A DNA stretch of 64,000 nucleotides from Oscarella lobularis (Eukaryota > Porifera > Homoscleromorpha > Homosclerophorida > Oscarellidae). This document shows, piece after piece, positions 46,171 through 56,285 of the stretch (positions are counted from its first letter, which is position 1; each line of letters opens with the position of its first letter). The notes below the pieces were generated by a model. That model did not search any database. It worked only from the letters and a program-made list of their open reading frames with translations, and was not told the origin of the DNA. The translations under genes and the position numbers were made by a program. The DNA is taken from NCBI RefSeq assembly GCF_947507565.1, contig NC_089191.1, forward strand, positions 620,001 through 684,000. Reading direction: 5' to 3'.

Positions 46171-48423
46171 ATGATTGTTCGTTATTACGTTTTTGTCTTT
46201 GTTTGCCTCATCGCGTCCTCGAATGCTGTGACTTTGCTTTTTAACGACAACAGTTCTCTATTCTACTCACTTGATCTTCGACTTGACGCTGCAAGGGTAT
46301 TTTCTCCTGAGAAAATGTTGCCGTTGAATATTACAAACTGCCCGAATTCGCCTGGCTATTGCGTTTTTGCCGGTATTGGTCATTCTCTTCATGCTACCGT
46401 GACGGCTCGCACCGCTACGCTGGCCGCACATATACCGTCAGTTCACGTTGTTAGTACGGAGAAGGAAAAGCTGCGGTTTGCTACTCGTTACGAAGAGGGC
46501 GAGGCTCACAGGTTTGCCTGGAAGAATAAAGCAGATATCGAACTCAGTGAAAACAAAATTAGCCGTGGGAGGATGATGAGCGGGAGCCAACTTTTGTATT
46601 TTGGTGGCGTCTTTGGTGAGAGAGTTGATCTGAAAGTATTCCTGTTCGGAGGAAATACAAATGCAACAACTAGACTTTCTGTGAGTCTTAAACCTTATTG
46701 TCCTTTTGGACACCAACCGAGAGTCTATAATCATTCAACGGGTTTTAAGACCTGTGAATGCTTTGACTGGAACGAGGTGCAGTCGCACGATAAAGGAAAG
46801 GGCTCCGATCTGCAAGGAAAAATCTTTTTTTGCAGCTGGAATGGCGAGATTTTGCGTTCGTCCGCTTTTTGGGTTGGACTTGTCGACGTTGAAAATGTGT
46901 CAACGAGCGTGGCTACCTTGTGTCCTCCGTCGTATTGCCGCTCTTGCACTGGGTCTTTAGAAGAAAACGGGTGTCTTCTAGATGTACGCAGTCTCGGGAA
47001 GCAGTGTGCCGGCGGGCGAAAGGGTCGTCTCTGTGGCGAATGCGCTGAGGGTTATGCACCAGGCATCGGAAACGTTTATCCTCAGTGCTTCCTTCAGAAT
47101 AAGAAATGCATATCGCTATATTTATGGTTCATAATAACTATTGCTGTATCACTCATCTTCGTCATTATTGCCGTCTTCGTACAACTGGACGTCACAGCTG
47201 GCTACCTTCCGCCGTTGGTGTTTTTCTATCAAGCATGCGGCTTTGTTCTTTCGTCTTCTTCACGCAGTAGAATACCGGCCGGCAACAGAGACGCTCAGAC
47301 TGCGTTTGAAATTCTAAATATGTACGTGCCTATCCACAAGTGCGTGGAATTTCAACTGCCACCGATGTGGCGTGTCGCTTTTCTCTACTTCATGCCTCTG
47401 TCAGTATTCGTCTTTATGGTCGTGTTTGCTGTGGCGGCTCGCATCTTTGCTCGCGTTGCTCGCATCAGCGTACTTCGTCCCTTTTGGAGTCTTGTCACGT
47501 TGACCTACGTCAATATTACCTACACGACGTTTGTTCTTCTGCTCTGCATTCCGCTACCGGCGACAGGATCGGACCGGTCGTGGTACTGGTACCACAACGC
47601 GACCATAAAATGTTATGAGTCGGCTAATCATGCGAATCATACTTTGCCGGCAGCTCATTGGCCTTTTGAGATCTTTGGTTATTGTATTCTCTGTTTCTAC
47701 GTCATTCCTTTGCCGCTGTTTGTCGCCTTTGGAATGAAGCGCATTAGTCGAATTCACGCCTTGACGGACGTCACCGTCGCAGCATTCAGAGCGAAATTTT
47801 ATTGGGCCGAGGGATTCAATTTCGGTCGTCGTCTTGCCGTCGTCTTCACCTATTCCATCATTCCTCTCGTCGGATCGTCCATGGGCTATTCTCTCATTCT
47901 TTTGTTACTTTTTAGCGTGCTGACTATTCACACGCTAGTAAAGCCGTACAGAAGTCGTCGAGTCAATGAAATGGAAACATTTACATTGTTCCTCTTGAGT
48001 GCTGTAGCAGCGTTTCAAGTTCCATCTAGCTTTCCTTCTCATCCACACGTTGCAAGTTACATTACCGCCGTTTTTCTGGCAATTCCCTTTATCTTCGGAT
48101 TTTTTTACTTGATCTATTGGCTGTGGAGAAAGCTGAGATCGTGTTACCACAAAGCAGTTCCAAAAAGAGACGATTCAGACGAGAACTCCAACTACCATAG
48201 CCCACAGTCTGGTGTTGAAAGCTTCGAGAACGACACGGAACTTACAGAATCGTCGTCACTCCATCCACCGTCAGGAGTAATCAATGTTCGGGGACGTCTT
48301 CGTACGAAAAATAGCTCCCTATCGCGAACGACGTCAGGTGGATCATACGACAATGACAATCTAATGGACGAACGAAGAGCTGGAATACGAGATTCTCTGC
48401 TTGAAACGGCAACAGAAATGTGA
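46171..48423 (+). CDS. Array paralogue D: Cys-rich multi-pass membrane protein, short ectodomain
   Basis: Intronless, 750 residues from the ATG that opens a signal peptide (MIVRYYVFVFVCLIASSNA); an in-frame ATG 60 bp upstream precedes it but lies before the array motif. The short ectodomain (~20-200) parallels that of A, for example PGYCVFAGIGHSLHA against VYCAYSGVSHYLYV. The Cys-rich module (~205-310) has CSWNGEILRSSAFWVG, CPPSYCRSC and QCAGGRKGRLCGECAEGYAPG. The multi-TM core starts near 316 with DVTAGYLPPLVFFYQ, RIFARVARISVLRPFWSL and GFNFGRRLAV. The tail has SYDNDNLMDE and ends AGIRDSLLET-ATEM. A and D, the short-ectodomain pair, flank the beta-helix pair B and C. Function unknown. Confidence 0.9.
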   Translation: MIVRYYVFVFVCLIASSNAVTLLFNDNSSLFYSLDLRLDAARVFSPEKMLPLNITNCPNSPGYCVFAGIGHSLHATVTARTATLAAHIPSVHVVSTEKEKLRFATRYEEGEAHRFAWKNKADIELSENKISRGRMMSGSQLLYFGGVFGERVDLKVFLFGGNTNATTRLSVSLKPYCPFGHQPRVYNHSTGFKTCECFDWNEVQSHDKGKGSDLQGKIFFCSWNGEILRSSAFWVGLVDVENVSTSVATLCPPSYCRSCTGSLEENGCLLDVRSLGKQCAGGRKGRLCGECAEGYAPGIGNVYPQCFLQNKKCISLYLWFIITIAVSLIFVIIAVFVQLDVTAGYLPPLVFFYQACGFVLSSSSRSRIPAGNRDAQTAFEILNMYVPIHKCVEFQLPPMWRVAFLYFMPLSVFVFMVVFAVAARIFARVARISVLRPFWSLVTLTYVNITYTTFVLLLCIPLPATGSDRSWYWYHNATIKCYESANHANHTLPAAHWPFEIFGYCILCFYVIPLPLFVAFGMKRISRIHALTDVTVAAFRAKFYWAEGFNFGRRLAVVFTYSIIPLVGSSMGYSLILLLLFSVLTIHTLVKPYRSRRVNEMETFTLFLLSAVAAFQVPSSFPSHPHVASYITAVFLAIPFIFGFFYLIYWLWRKLRSCYHKAVPKRDDSDENSNYHSPQSGVESFENDTELTESSSLHPPSGVINVRGRLRTKNSSLSRTTSGGSYDNDNLMDERRAGIRDSLLETATEM

Positions 48424-48498
48424 GCACTGTAATAACGTCTCAACTATATCGTGCAGCAAGTCAACTAACTATACATAGGCGCATGCATGCAACAAAAG

Positions 48499-48847
48499 TC
48501 AGTTTGGAGCCTTCTCTTTGCTTTGCCTTTCCTTTTCCCTTCGTATTGTGCTGATACGTTGATACTATACAGTAGATAGCAACATATTAGGATATGGTGG
48601 GAGCCCGCCCCACTGTGGTGAGTACTGTGGTGTGACTAGTGTTTTGACTAAAGCTAAGTGCTCAATTTAGGCTTCGTACCAGTTTTCTGTGGTGGAGACA
48701 CTCGAGGTAGTCTTCTCTTTCGAATTGGCACTGTTTCTTCAGATCGATGCCCGCAGCTCCGCTGCATTTGCGTAAGCAAGCAAGTAAATCCTCCCAAAAC
48801 GGAAAACAACGGCCTTTGCCGCCGTTTACACCGTATCCGGCTACCAT
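48499..48847 (-). CDS. NDUFS5: NADH dehydrogenase (complex I) subunit NDUFS5
   Basis: Twin CX9C accessory subunit of respiratory complex I in the intermembrane space. Exon 48680-48847 carries both CX9C motifs (CFPFWEDLLAC and CQFEREDYLEC) followed by HHRKL. Exon 48499-48564 supplies YQRISTIRREKERQSKEK, matching the human RAGTIRKQRDKL tail. Together they give 77 residues from the first ATG (human 106). The shorter N terminus suggests a missing upstream exon or a genuinely short form; I could not place another exon. It is divergent from RPS7. Confidence 0.8.
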
Positions 48848-49169
48848 TCGTACACGGCTTCCTACAAAGGGGCCCCCAGTTAAAAGAATGCCTGTATATG
48901 TGGCAGAATAAACAAGAAAAGACTCGTAGGCTTACAGAAAGACGAGCTCTTTCGAATACTAACTCGATGTTTTGGTTGTTTAGCGTGATGGATAATTGAC
49001 GCGTGCGCATCGCGGTCCTCCTCTCGTCACATTGTCCATTCGAGGTACGATCCTTCTTTTTCGCTTCGATCCGACCTTTCGCGACGCGTCAAACGCTCCC
49101 AAACGCGCGCCTTCATCGCGTGGAATCGAACCGACGTCCCTATCTTCCTCTCTAGCCCTTCTAACCGAA
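48848..49169. promoter_or_regulatory. Divergent NDUFS5/RPS7 upstream region
   Basis: About 320 bp. A pyrimidine-rich stretch just before RPS7 (CCTCTCTAGCCCTTC near 49147) fits the 5' TOP-like start expected of a ribosomal-protein mRNA, though the transcription start cannot be fixed. Confidence 0.45.
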
Positions 49170-50173
49170 ATGGCGGCAGCGTCGGGCACGGTAAAAATCG
49201 TCAAGCCGCGCGGCGAAACGGCGGACGAATTCGAAAAGCAAATATCCCAAGTAAGACTCCCCGTGCAATCGTCCGAACTCGCGCTCACCGAACGGCTCGA
49301 ACACAGGCGATTCTCGAACTGGAATCGAGCACCGATCTCAAAGCGCAGCTACGAGAACTCTTCATAACGGGAGCAAAGGTAGAAAACAGACGATCCGACT
49401 CGCCTCCACTCAACCGATCTCTCGTTTCTCCGAAAGGAATACGACTTTCACGGCAAAAAGGCGATCGTCGTATTCGTTCCCGTTCCCCAGCTACGCGCCT
49501 TTCAACGCATCCAGGCACGTAGTAGTCGAGACCTTTGCCTGCAGGCATTCGACGCTCGTCTCTCCCCGTAGGCGCGACTCGTTCGCGAGTTGGAGAAAAA
49601 GTTTAGCGGTCGCCACGTGCTCTTCATCGCCCAGCGAAGAATATTGAGAAAACCGACGCGAAAATCGCGAGAAAAACAACCGAGACCCCGAAGGCAAGGA
49701 TATTAATTAATTAAAAATCTTTTTTTGGCTAATTTCTCTTTTAGTCGTACTTTGACAGCCGTTCACGATTCGATTCTCGAGGATCTCGTTTTTCCGTCCG
49801 AAATCGTTGGCAAGCGAACGCGCATTCGATTGGATGGATCGCGACTAATCAAGGTTCATTTGGATAAGAATCAGCAGACCAATCTAGAGCACAAGGTAGG
49901 GACGAAAAGCGACGGATAGAGAGGCTAGCCTATAAGCAAAAAAATTCCAACTGATGAATCTATTGATCTGTCAATCCAATGATACGATCGTGATTAATAT
50001 ATCCCTCTAAGAAGTTCTGAAACTTTAAAAATTAATAATTATTTCGAAGAAGTCTTTTGGGATCGTCTGAGTGATTTTTTTCTCGTTTTCTTTAGCTGGA
50101 AACTTTCTCGTCCGTGTATAAGAAGCTTACAGGGAAGGAAGTCACTTTTGAATTTCCTCTTTATGAACCTTGA
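49170..50173 (+). CDS. RPS7: 40S ribosomal protein S7 (eS7)
   Basis: Small-subunit ribosomal protein. Six exons: 49170-49250, 49307-49378, 49437-49514, 49572-49693, 49745-49895, 50096-50173, giving 193 residues (human 194). Diagnostic segments: [86 protein letters not shown] and [14 protein letters not shown]. Introns 3 (donor CAG|gcacgt) and 4 (donor AAG|gcaagg) have GC-AG ends. In both cases only this junction gives the conserved protein sequence and correct phase. Confidence 0.97.
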
Positions 50174-50319
50174 GTGGTCGACTTTTTGGGGGTGTCAGCG
50201 TACATACTCGAGGTCATTTAAAATGGTCCTTGTAAGAAATATATAAAATTCGTCAAAAAAAGAGAACACGTGCTCGTCCACGTGTTGTAGCGAACACGTG
50301 AGGTCCTAGCTCTTGTAAC
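50174..50319. promoter_or_regulatory. USP14 promoter with three CACGTG in 34 bp
   Basis: CACGTG occurs at 50267-50272, 50279-50284 and 50295-50300, 20-53 bp before the USP14 start codon. The left part is the RPS7 3' UTR. Confidence 0.6.
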
Positions 50320-52849
50320 ATGTCGGAGTACAAAGGTAAGCTCGCTTTGAACTGTCGTCGTTGTTTACGCTAGTATTTCCGCTTGGAGAGTCCGCTTTTC
50401 GACAACAGTAGTCTTAGGCGAGGCTCCCTCCGGGGAATCTCACTTTCCTTTGCGCTCTAGTCAAGGTCAAGTGGGGCAAGGAGAAGTACGAAGGCGTCGA
50501 TTTGGACGCGAACGAATCGCCTATACTTTTCAAGAACGTTTTGTTCTCGTTGACCGGCGTCAGCCCCGATCGCCAGAAAGTCATGATCAAAGGCCAGACG
50601 ATCAAGGCAAGATAGAGAAGAGTAAACAAATAGAAAGGTAATGACGTTACCTAGGACGACGACTGGGGAAAAGTAAAGTTTGCCAACGTGAGCGGAAACC
50701 TCTTTGTACCCAAATATCTTTTATCTATTGATACTTTATATAGGGAATGACGTTTCTTATGATGGGAACTGTGGGAGAATTGCCCGTCGCTCCCAAGGAG
50801 AAAACCGTCTTTGTAGAGGATATGACTGAATCTGAATTGGCTACAGCGGCAAGAGAAAGATGACAATTGCATATCTTGGGTTTTCTCACTGTTCGTTTCT
50901 TCCAGATGGAAATGCCTGCCGGCTTGAAAAATCTTGGAAATACTTGCTACATGAACTCCACATTGCAATGTCTCAAATCAGTGTCCGAACTCAGGGAGGG
51001 TCTTGCCAAGTGAGAAAAGACATTTTGAGCCAAGGCAGTTTCTCATCAAGTTTTGTCTCAAGGTATACCGGGGATTGGGGTTCCTTGGTACCAAGCCAGT
51101 CAGCAGCTGCCGGTATGCGTACTCTCAATATTATTTTTATTTTTATAACTCATATTTTTTTGTTTTCAAGCGATGAGAGATCTCTTCCGGGACATGGATC
51201 GCTATCCTGAAGGATATCCGCCCGTTGTGATGCTCACTGTACAAACCAGGAAACGAAATTTTTTATTGGACCTTGTCCTTATTGTTAGGTGTGTAGATAT
51301 TGCAGAAAATTTATCCGCACTATGCAGAAAAGGGAGAGAACGGGATCTTCAAGCAACAAGTGACGATTATCATTGATTGTTTAATTTTTAATTTAGTTCG
51401 GACGTAGGATGCCAATGAACTCTGGACTCAATTAGTTAGATTATTATCCGAAAGACTTCCCGGAAAGAAGGCAGAGGTAAGAGTTAGTTGTAACAGGTCA
51501 GTTCTCTCTTGACGTCATAAATTTCCTCAGGAGTCAGGAACTCCTGCTTCAGAGGATCTAGTACATCAGCACTTTGGTGAGGACAAGAAACGCGAGGGGT
51601 TTACATTATTTTTATGGAAGCTATTTCATAGGGATTGAAGTGTCGAGCACTGTGAAGTGCGGCGAGGCTCCCGATGAGGCAGAATCTGCGGAAAAGGAGA
51701 AGCTCTTTCAATTAGGCTGCTACATATCTCATGGCAAGAATTCCAACGATTCTTTTTTTTATTAACTTTACGCCTCCGTTTTTCTTCTGTAGAAGTGAAA
51801 TATATGGAAACAGGAATCAAATCTGTATTCGTTATTTAGAATATAAATTTTTTTAGTATATTTCTCTTTTAGAGATTACGCGAGACTATTACCAAGTTAT
51901 CACCGAGTCTCGGTCGCGACGTAGAATACATTAAAACGGTGAAAAATCAATTATTTCTATTTTCTGTTATTAACCGTCGTATTGCAGTCTCTCATTTCTC
52001 GCTTGCCAGCCTATCTCACGATTCAATTCGTTCGTTTCTTCTACAAAGAAAAAGAACAAGTCAATGCTAAGATACTGAAGGTCTATATATTATATAAGTC
52101 TCTCTTCTTCGTCGTACAGCGGAGGGGTTATATTTAGGACGTCAAATTTCCTCTAAAACTCGACGTCTTCGATCTGTGTGCACCGGAACTTCAGCACCGA
52201 CTCGCCCCAGCCCGGAAACGTATAATCGAATACGAAGAAAAACAGGCCATGGAGGCAAAGGTGATAGGAAAGGAAGCGCAGGAAATAAGAAAACATCCTC
52301 ATGCATAAGCAGATAGCAGCTGCGATGAAGGAAGCAACTAAAACGGAGACCCCTATGGAAACGGATCAACCTGAAGCGGAATACGAGCCGCATCATTTTG
52401 CTGATGGTAATGTGAGATAAAGGGGGGGCCCCCCTCGGTCAAAAAAATGATCTTTCGATATGCTAGATGTGGGATCTAGTAATAGTGGACTGTACGAATT
52501 ACACGCCGTCTTGACGCACAAGGGTCGCTCCTCGTCGTCCGGTCACTACGTCGCTTGGGTTCGAAAATCCGGACGTAAGGCGGACACCCAAGAGGCGTCT
52601 AAACATCCTCGCAAATCTATTCTTGTTTTGTGCAAACAAAAAAAGCGTATTGGCTGATGTTCGATGACGATAACGTGTCGGCGGTGCACGAAGAAGACGT
52701 GTTGAAACTCTCAGGAGGAGGTGGGTTAGGGGGGGAAAGGAGATATGGAGTTCCTATGAGAAGCGTTTCCCCGCGCAGGCGATTGGCACACGGCCTATGT
52801 ATTGCTCTACGCGCCGCGCCGCGTGCCGAAGAGAGGCGACGACGCTTAG
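50320..52849 (+). CDS. USP14: Ubiquitin carboxyl-terminal hydrolase 14
   Basis: Proteasome-associated deubiquitinase. Nineteen exons: 50320-50335, 50461-50606, 50655-50687, 50744-50848, 50906-51009, 51063-51112, 51171-51238, 51297-51359, 51408-51476, 51531-51576, 51632-51733, 51793-51824, 51873-51938, 51988-52080, 52138-52260, 52310-52406, 52467-52574, 52646-52720, 52779-52849. They encode 488 residues (human 494). An N-terminal ubiquitin-like domain ([29 protein letters not shown]) precedes the USP fold. The Cys box is [20 protein letters not shown] and [17 protein letters not shown] follow, and the His box is [11 protein letters not shown]. Introns 2, 4 and 11 have GC donors (AAG|gcaaga, GCG|gcaaga, ATG|gcaaga), each required by phase and homology. 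Confidence 0.97.
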
Positions 52850-52990
52850 TAGGATCGCTATTCTATGATACAAGGTGGGTGCATGATTTGGTGAAGGAAA
52901 AACGAACAGAAAAACTCCTCTACTCTAGTCTCAATAATAATAATAATAATATAAGCCGTCAATGGTTTGGGAGACGTCGAGTCCGTTTCT

Positions 52991-54604
52991 CTATTCGTTG
53001 TCGACGACCTGTTCGTTTTCCAGTTCCTCGAGATCTCTTCGCACTTCGTCGATTTTGAGGAATACCTCCTCGCGTACTTGATCTTCTGCGTCTTCGAACT
53101 CTTCGTCATCTAGGTTGACCGCCGCCTCTTTGGCTGTTTTCAATTCGTCAAGAAAACCGTCGAGCTTTTTTCGCTCTTGCACTACCCTTTGCATATCCTC
53201 GTCAATGATGTGGGAGATGACGTTCGAAGCCATATTCTCAAGCTCGTTGACGCTTCGTTTTGATATCGATATCTCGCCTGGAAGATCAGCTGGTTCCTCT
53301 GGCGAAATAACTGGCTCATCTGGCGGAAGAGCTGGCTCTTCTGACGGACGAACTGGCTCATCTGGTGAAGTCTCAGTAACTGCAAAGACAACGAAAGTGA
53401 AATGATATCTAAAAGATAAGCGAAATCCTTACTTTCTTCATTATCGATGATAATGATGAAGTCCGAAGGTGTTGGAGTTGTTTTGGGAGGAGCAGTCGTT
53501 GCCTCAGGAGGAGCCGTCGTTTCCTCCGGAGGGGCCGTCGTTTCTTCAGGAGGGGCCGTTGTTTCTTCGGGAGGAGCGGTCGTTTCCTCCGGAGGGGCCG
53601 TTGTTTCTTCAGGAGGAGCCGTCGTTTCAGGAGGAGCGGTCGTTTCCTCCGGAGGGGCCGTCGTTTCTTCAGGAGGGGCCGTTGTTTCTTCAGGAGGAGC
53701 GGTCGTTTTCTCGGGAGGAGCGGTCGTTTCCTCCGGAGGGGCCGTCGTTTCTTCAGGAGGAGCCGTCGTTTCCTCGGGAGCGGGAGTCACTTCTGGTAAT
53801 TCTGTTGTGGGCTCTAAGGTAAGCGAAGTTCCGCATTACTACCCTTTCCCCCCTATATCCTCTCGCATACCTTCACACGGAGGCAAATCGCATTCCTCGC
53901 TCCGCGTGTAGGGACATTCTCCATTCCAGTCCGAAGGCGGACATCCCCTACACCCATCTCTATTCACGCATTCGCGACTCAGCCATCGAATGGCTTTCTT
54001 CGGCGCGTGAACGTCGCCGGTTGAATTGCACGTCACAGACGAAATCACTTTCTTCCGACGCCACCACCAGCCTACATTTTTCTCGACGTAGCGACGCCCC
54101 GTGCAGATCTTCGCCACTTTCCACTCGCCTAAATTGTCTTCGATGCTCACGTTGAGAGCTACGGGGGCGAGAAACATTAGCATCGGCGTGCATGACGCAT
54201 TCGCCTATGTTTACCAGGACATGGCCGAGTTTCCTCGCGGTGGCCTGGACACGTCCCGCCGCACTTTCTTCCCTTGCAAAACCGCCTCCACTCGGACTCG
54301 GAACCGGTCCCTTTCGTCCAGGGCTAGTGAGAAAGGCCCATGAACACCCGGCCTCGATCGCGGCGGGGTTTTACTCTAAAACCTTACCGTATCGCAATTG
54401 GTACACTGTCGAACCTGCCTCCACTCGCTCCAAGTGCCGTCGACTGGTAAAGAAATCGGCGTTAGGGAACAGCGCTTGTAATTGCTTATAGACTCTCTCT
54501 GTTTATTTACCCTTAGTGCACCGCCGTCTCCGTCTACCGTAACGTCGTCTCGACTCCGCCGTCACGATGACGCTGAAAAGAATGAGAAGGCAGAACCACT
54601 TCAT
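52991..54604 (-). CDS. Secreted Cys-rich/TSP1-like, mucin-repeat, coiled-coil protein
   Basis: Six exons (minus order): 54511-54604, 54388-54443, 54215-54323, 53871-54158, 53433-53813, 52991-53379, giving 438 residues. Signal peptide MKWFCLLILFSVIVTAES, then an Arg-rich stretch. Two modules resembling degenerate thrombospondin type 1 repeats follow (DGTWSEWRQVRQC; SESEWRRFC...CGGTCPGHREETRPC), then a further Cys-rich region (SRECVNRDGCRGCPPSDWNGECPY...CDLPPC). A mucin-like tract of about fourteen APPEETT-type repeats comes next, then a Pro/Glu-rich spacer, and an acidic helical C terminus (about residues 330-438) predicted by eye as coiled coil. Secreted or matrix role inferred. No single family recognised. 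Its 3' end is 141 bp from the USP14 stop. Confidence 0.8.
53480..53790. repeat. In-frame 21-bp coding minisatellite (TTAPPEE)n
   Basis: Tandem 21-bp units (one is 18 bp) encoding Thr-Thr-Ala-Pro-Pro-Glu-Glu on the minus strand. Sequence homogeneity suggests recent slippage or unequal exchange, so copy number is probably polymorphic. The plus-strand GGAVVSS frame is its shadow. Confidence 0.9.
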
Positions 54605-54803
54605 AGAGGACTTCTAGACGAAATGATCGCGATGCGCTGCGCCCGCCGCTTCAAAAGAATATCGAAACGGAATCGATATGCCGCTCTTATATAGGATCAA
54701 GTCGGAGACATCGCCGCCTAATTCGAAAAATAAACGCCGGCAATGAGAATGTTTATACGCGGATACAAGGGTCAATTGCATTAAAAGCACATATGCAAAT
54801 TAT

Positions 54804-55499
54804 CTAATCATTAGAATCTTTTTTCATGTTGAATGCCGTCGCCATGTCCGAGAGCATTCGCTCGAGTCGGCGTCGAATTCGCTTCTGATCTTCGGCGCAA
54901 CAGCCCATCAGCATCAATTGGAACCGGTCGTCGACGGCGCCGCGTGCTTCGTCCGGCAGTGTCGCATTATAAAGGGCGGTCACGCCCTCGTAGATGCCTG
55001 GGAACACGAAAATTAAATTAGGGGAAGTAGCGCGCACTGGGAATCTACGCCTACGACGCGCGCGACCTTGGAAGTCGTCGGCGTCTCTCGCCGTTATTTC
55101 CTCGATTCTCTTCTCGACGACATTCAGAGCCGCTTCTTGGGCGTCGTTTCGCGGCGTTTCGACGTTCACTTCCACGGCGAGACATCGCTGAACGAGATTC
55201 TCGGCGGTGAGATGAATTTCTTCTCGTTCGACGTCCGATCCGACGAAAGAGGCGTGTTTGACAGCATCCTGGACTTCGCATAGACGTCGCGTAATCTCCC
55301 GTCGTTCGTCGGCGACCTGCGTCGCCTGATCGCGCATCGTTTGAACGCGCCGTTCGACGTCGTCGAGCAAAGCGACGAGTCGATCCGACTGCGAGCCGTG
55401 CAACGACAAAACCCTAGCGGGAGGGCCTCGCTTCATTAGGGCGCACAAACGTGAACGCGGCCAATGACCCGTATTAATTTTGTCATCGTGCGTCATCAC
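54804..55499 (-). CDS. BAG2: BAG family molecular chaperone regulator 2
   Basis: HSP70 nucleotide-exchange cochaperone that inhibits CHIP. Two exons (55067-55499 and 54804-54997) give 208 residues (human 211). An N-terminal coiled coil (LVALLDDVERRVQTMRDQA) leads into REEIHLTAENLVQRCLAVEVNVET and the BAG2-type C-terminal domain (FQLMLMGCCAEDQKRIRRRLERML). The 69-nt intron is stop-free and in frame; unspliced it would insert 23 Arg/Pro-rich residues after DDFQ, absent from homologues, so I excised it. Confidence 0.92.
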   Translation of the reverse strand: MMTHDDKINTGHWPRSRLCALMKRGPPARVLSLHGSQSDRLVALLDDVERRVQTMRDQATQVADERREITRRLCEVQDAVKHASFVGSDVEREEIHLTAENLVQRCLAVEVNVETPRNDAQEAALNVVEKRIEEITARDADDFQGRARRRRRFPVRATSPNLIFVFPGIYEGVTALYNATLPDEARGAVDDRFQLMLMGCCAEDQKRIRRRLERMLSDMATAFNMKKDSND

Positions 55500-56285
55500 G
55501 ATAGGCTAGGAGAGCGTTTCTTTCTATAGCTGACCCATGGAACATTCTTTGATTTGTTTATAAGCATGAGTACAGGTGTCCTATCCTCCAATTAGACAAC
55601 GAAGGCGTCTTAGAATAGATGGTGGGGTTTATCATAATCGATTCCTGAATTGAACGTTGATTTGAATGAAAGTGAACCGGAGATTGCTTTGGCCTTACAA
55701 AATCTCTTTTTTAAAAATATTTACTCCGCCCTCTGTTTCAATGTGGAGGCCAAGTGAGTGGAAGCTCACGTTAATCTAATTGTCAGATTTAAATAACGTC
55801 GAATCTGAGCACTATCCGCTGTCTTTACGTCTTGGGACATTTCTACTAAATATATATGCGCGCAGACTTAACGTTTGGAAAAGAATGGATTCAAAGTCAG
55901 ACGAACGATTGACCACTAAAAAAAAGACGCGCGATTGTCGCTGCTTACTTTTTTCAGGATACGAATTCCCCGCCTATCTATGATCTAACTCTCGCCCAAA
56001 TGGAACAGGTAAGTAGTCGGCACGTGGTTTGACTTCTTATACAGAGGACATGTTTTCTCGTCCTTTCCCCGAACCCCGAACCAACCCCAACAGTCGCACG
56101 TGAGATAGCATCTTGCGAAATCGTTCGATTCGAGACAACGTGCTGAATCTCCTCCCCAAATGACACTGAAAACGAACCCAATGAGGTAATGCAAGCACGA
56201 AACGTGTCCTCATTCATTGGGGTCCCTTCGAAGCACGTGGCTATAAACCAATGTCTTTCTAAGACGCTCTGATTCGTCTCTATGG
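55500..56285. other. Intergenic region, no confident gene
   Basis: About 790 bp between BAG2 and the first death-domain receptor. A possible exon-like stretch (acceptor TTTTTTCAG near 55960, donor AG|gtaagt near 56010) has no identifiable partner exons. A CACGTG lies at 56234-56239, 47 bp before the next start. Confidence 0.4.

Noticed and set aside
53447..53911. Plus-strand GGAVVSS repeat frame
   Set aside because: Antisense shadow of the APPEETT minisatellite.
55985..56194. Possible small secreted Cys-rich peptide on the minus strand
   Set aside because: No ATG start (the frame opens at TTG), and cysteine spacing matches no family I know.
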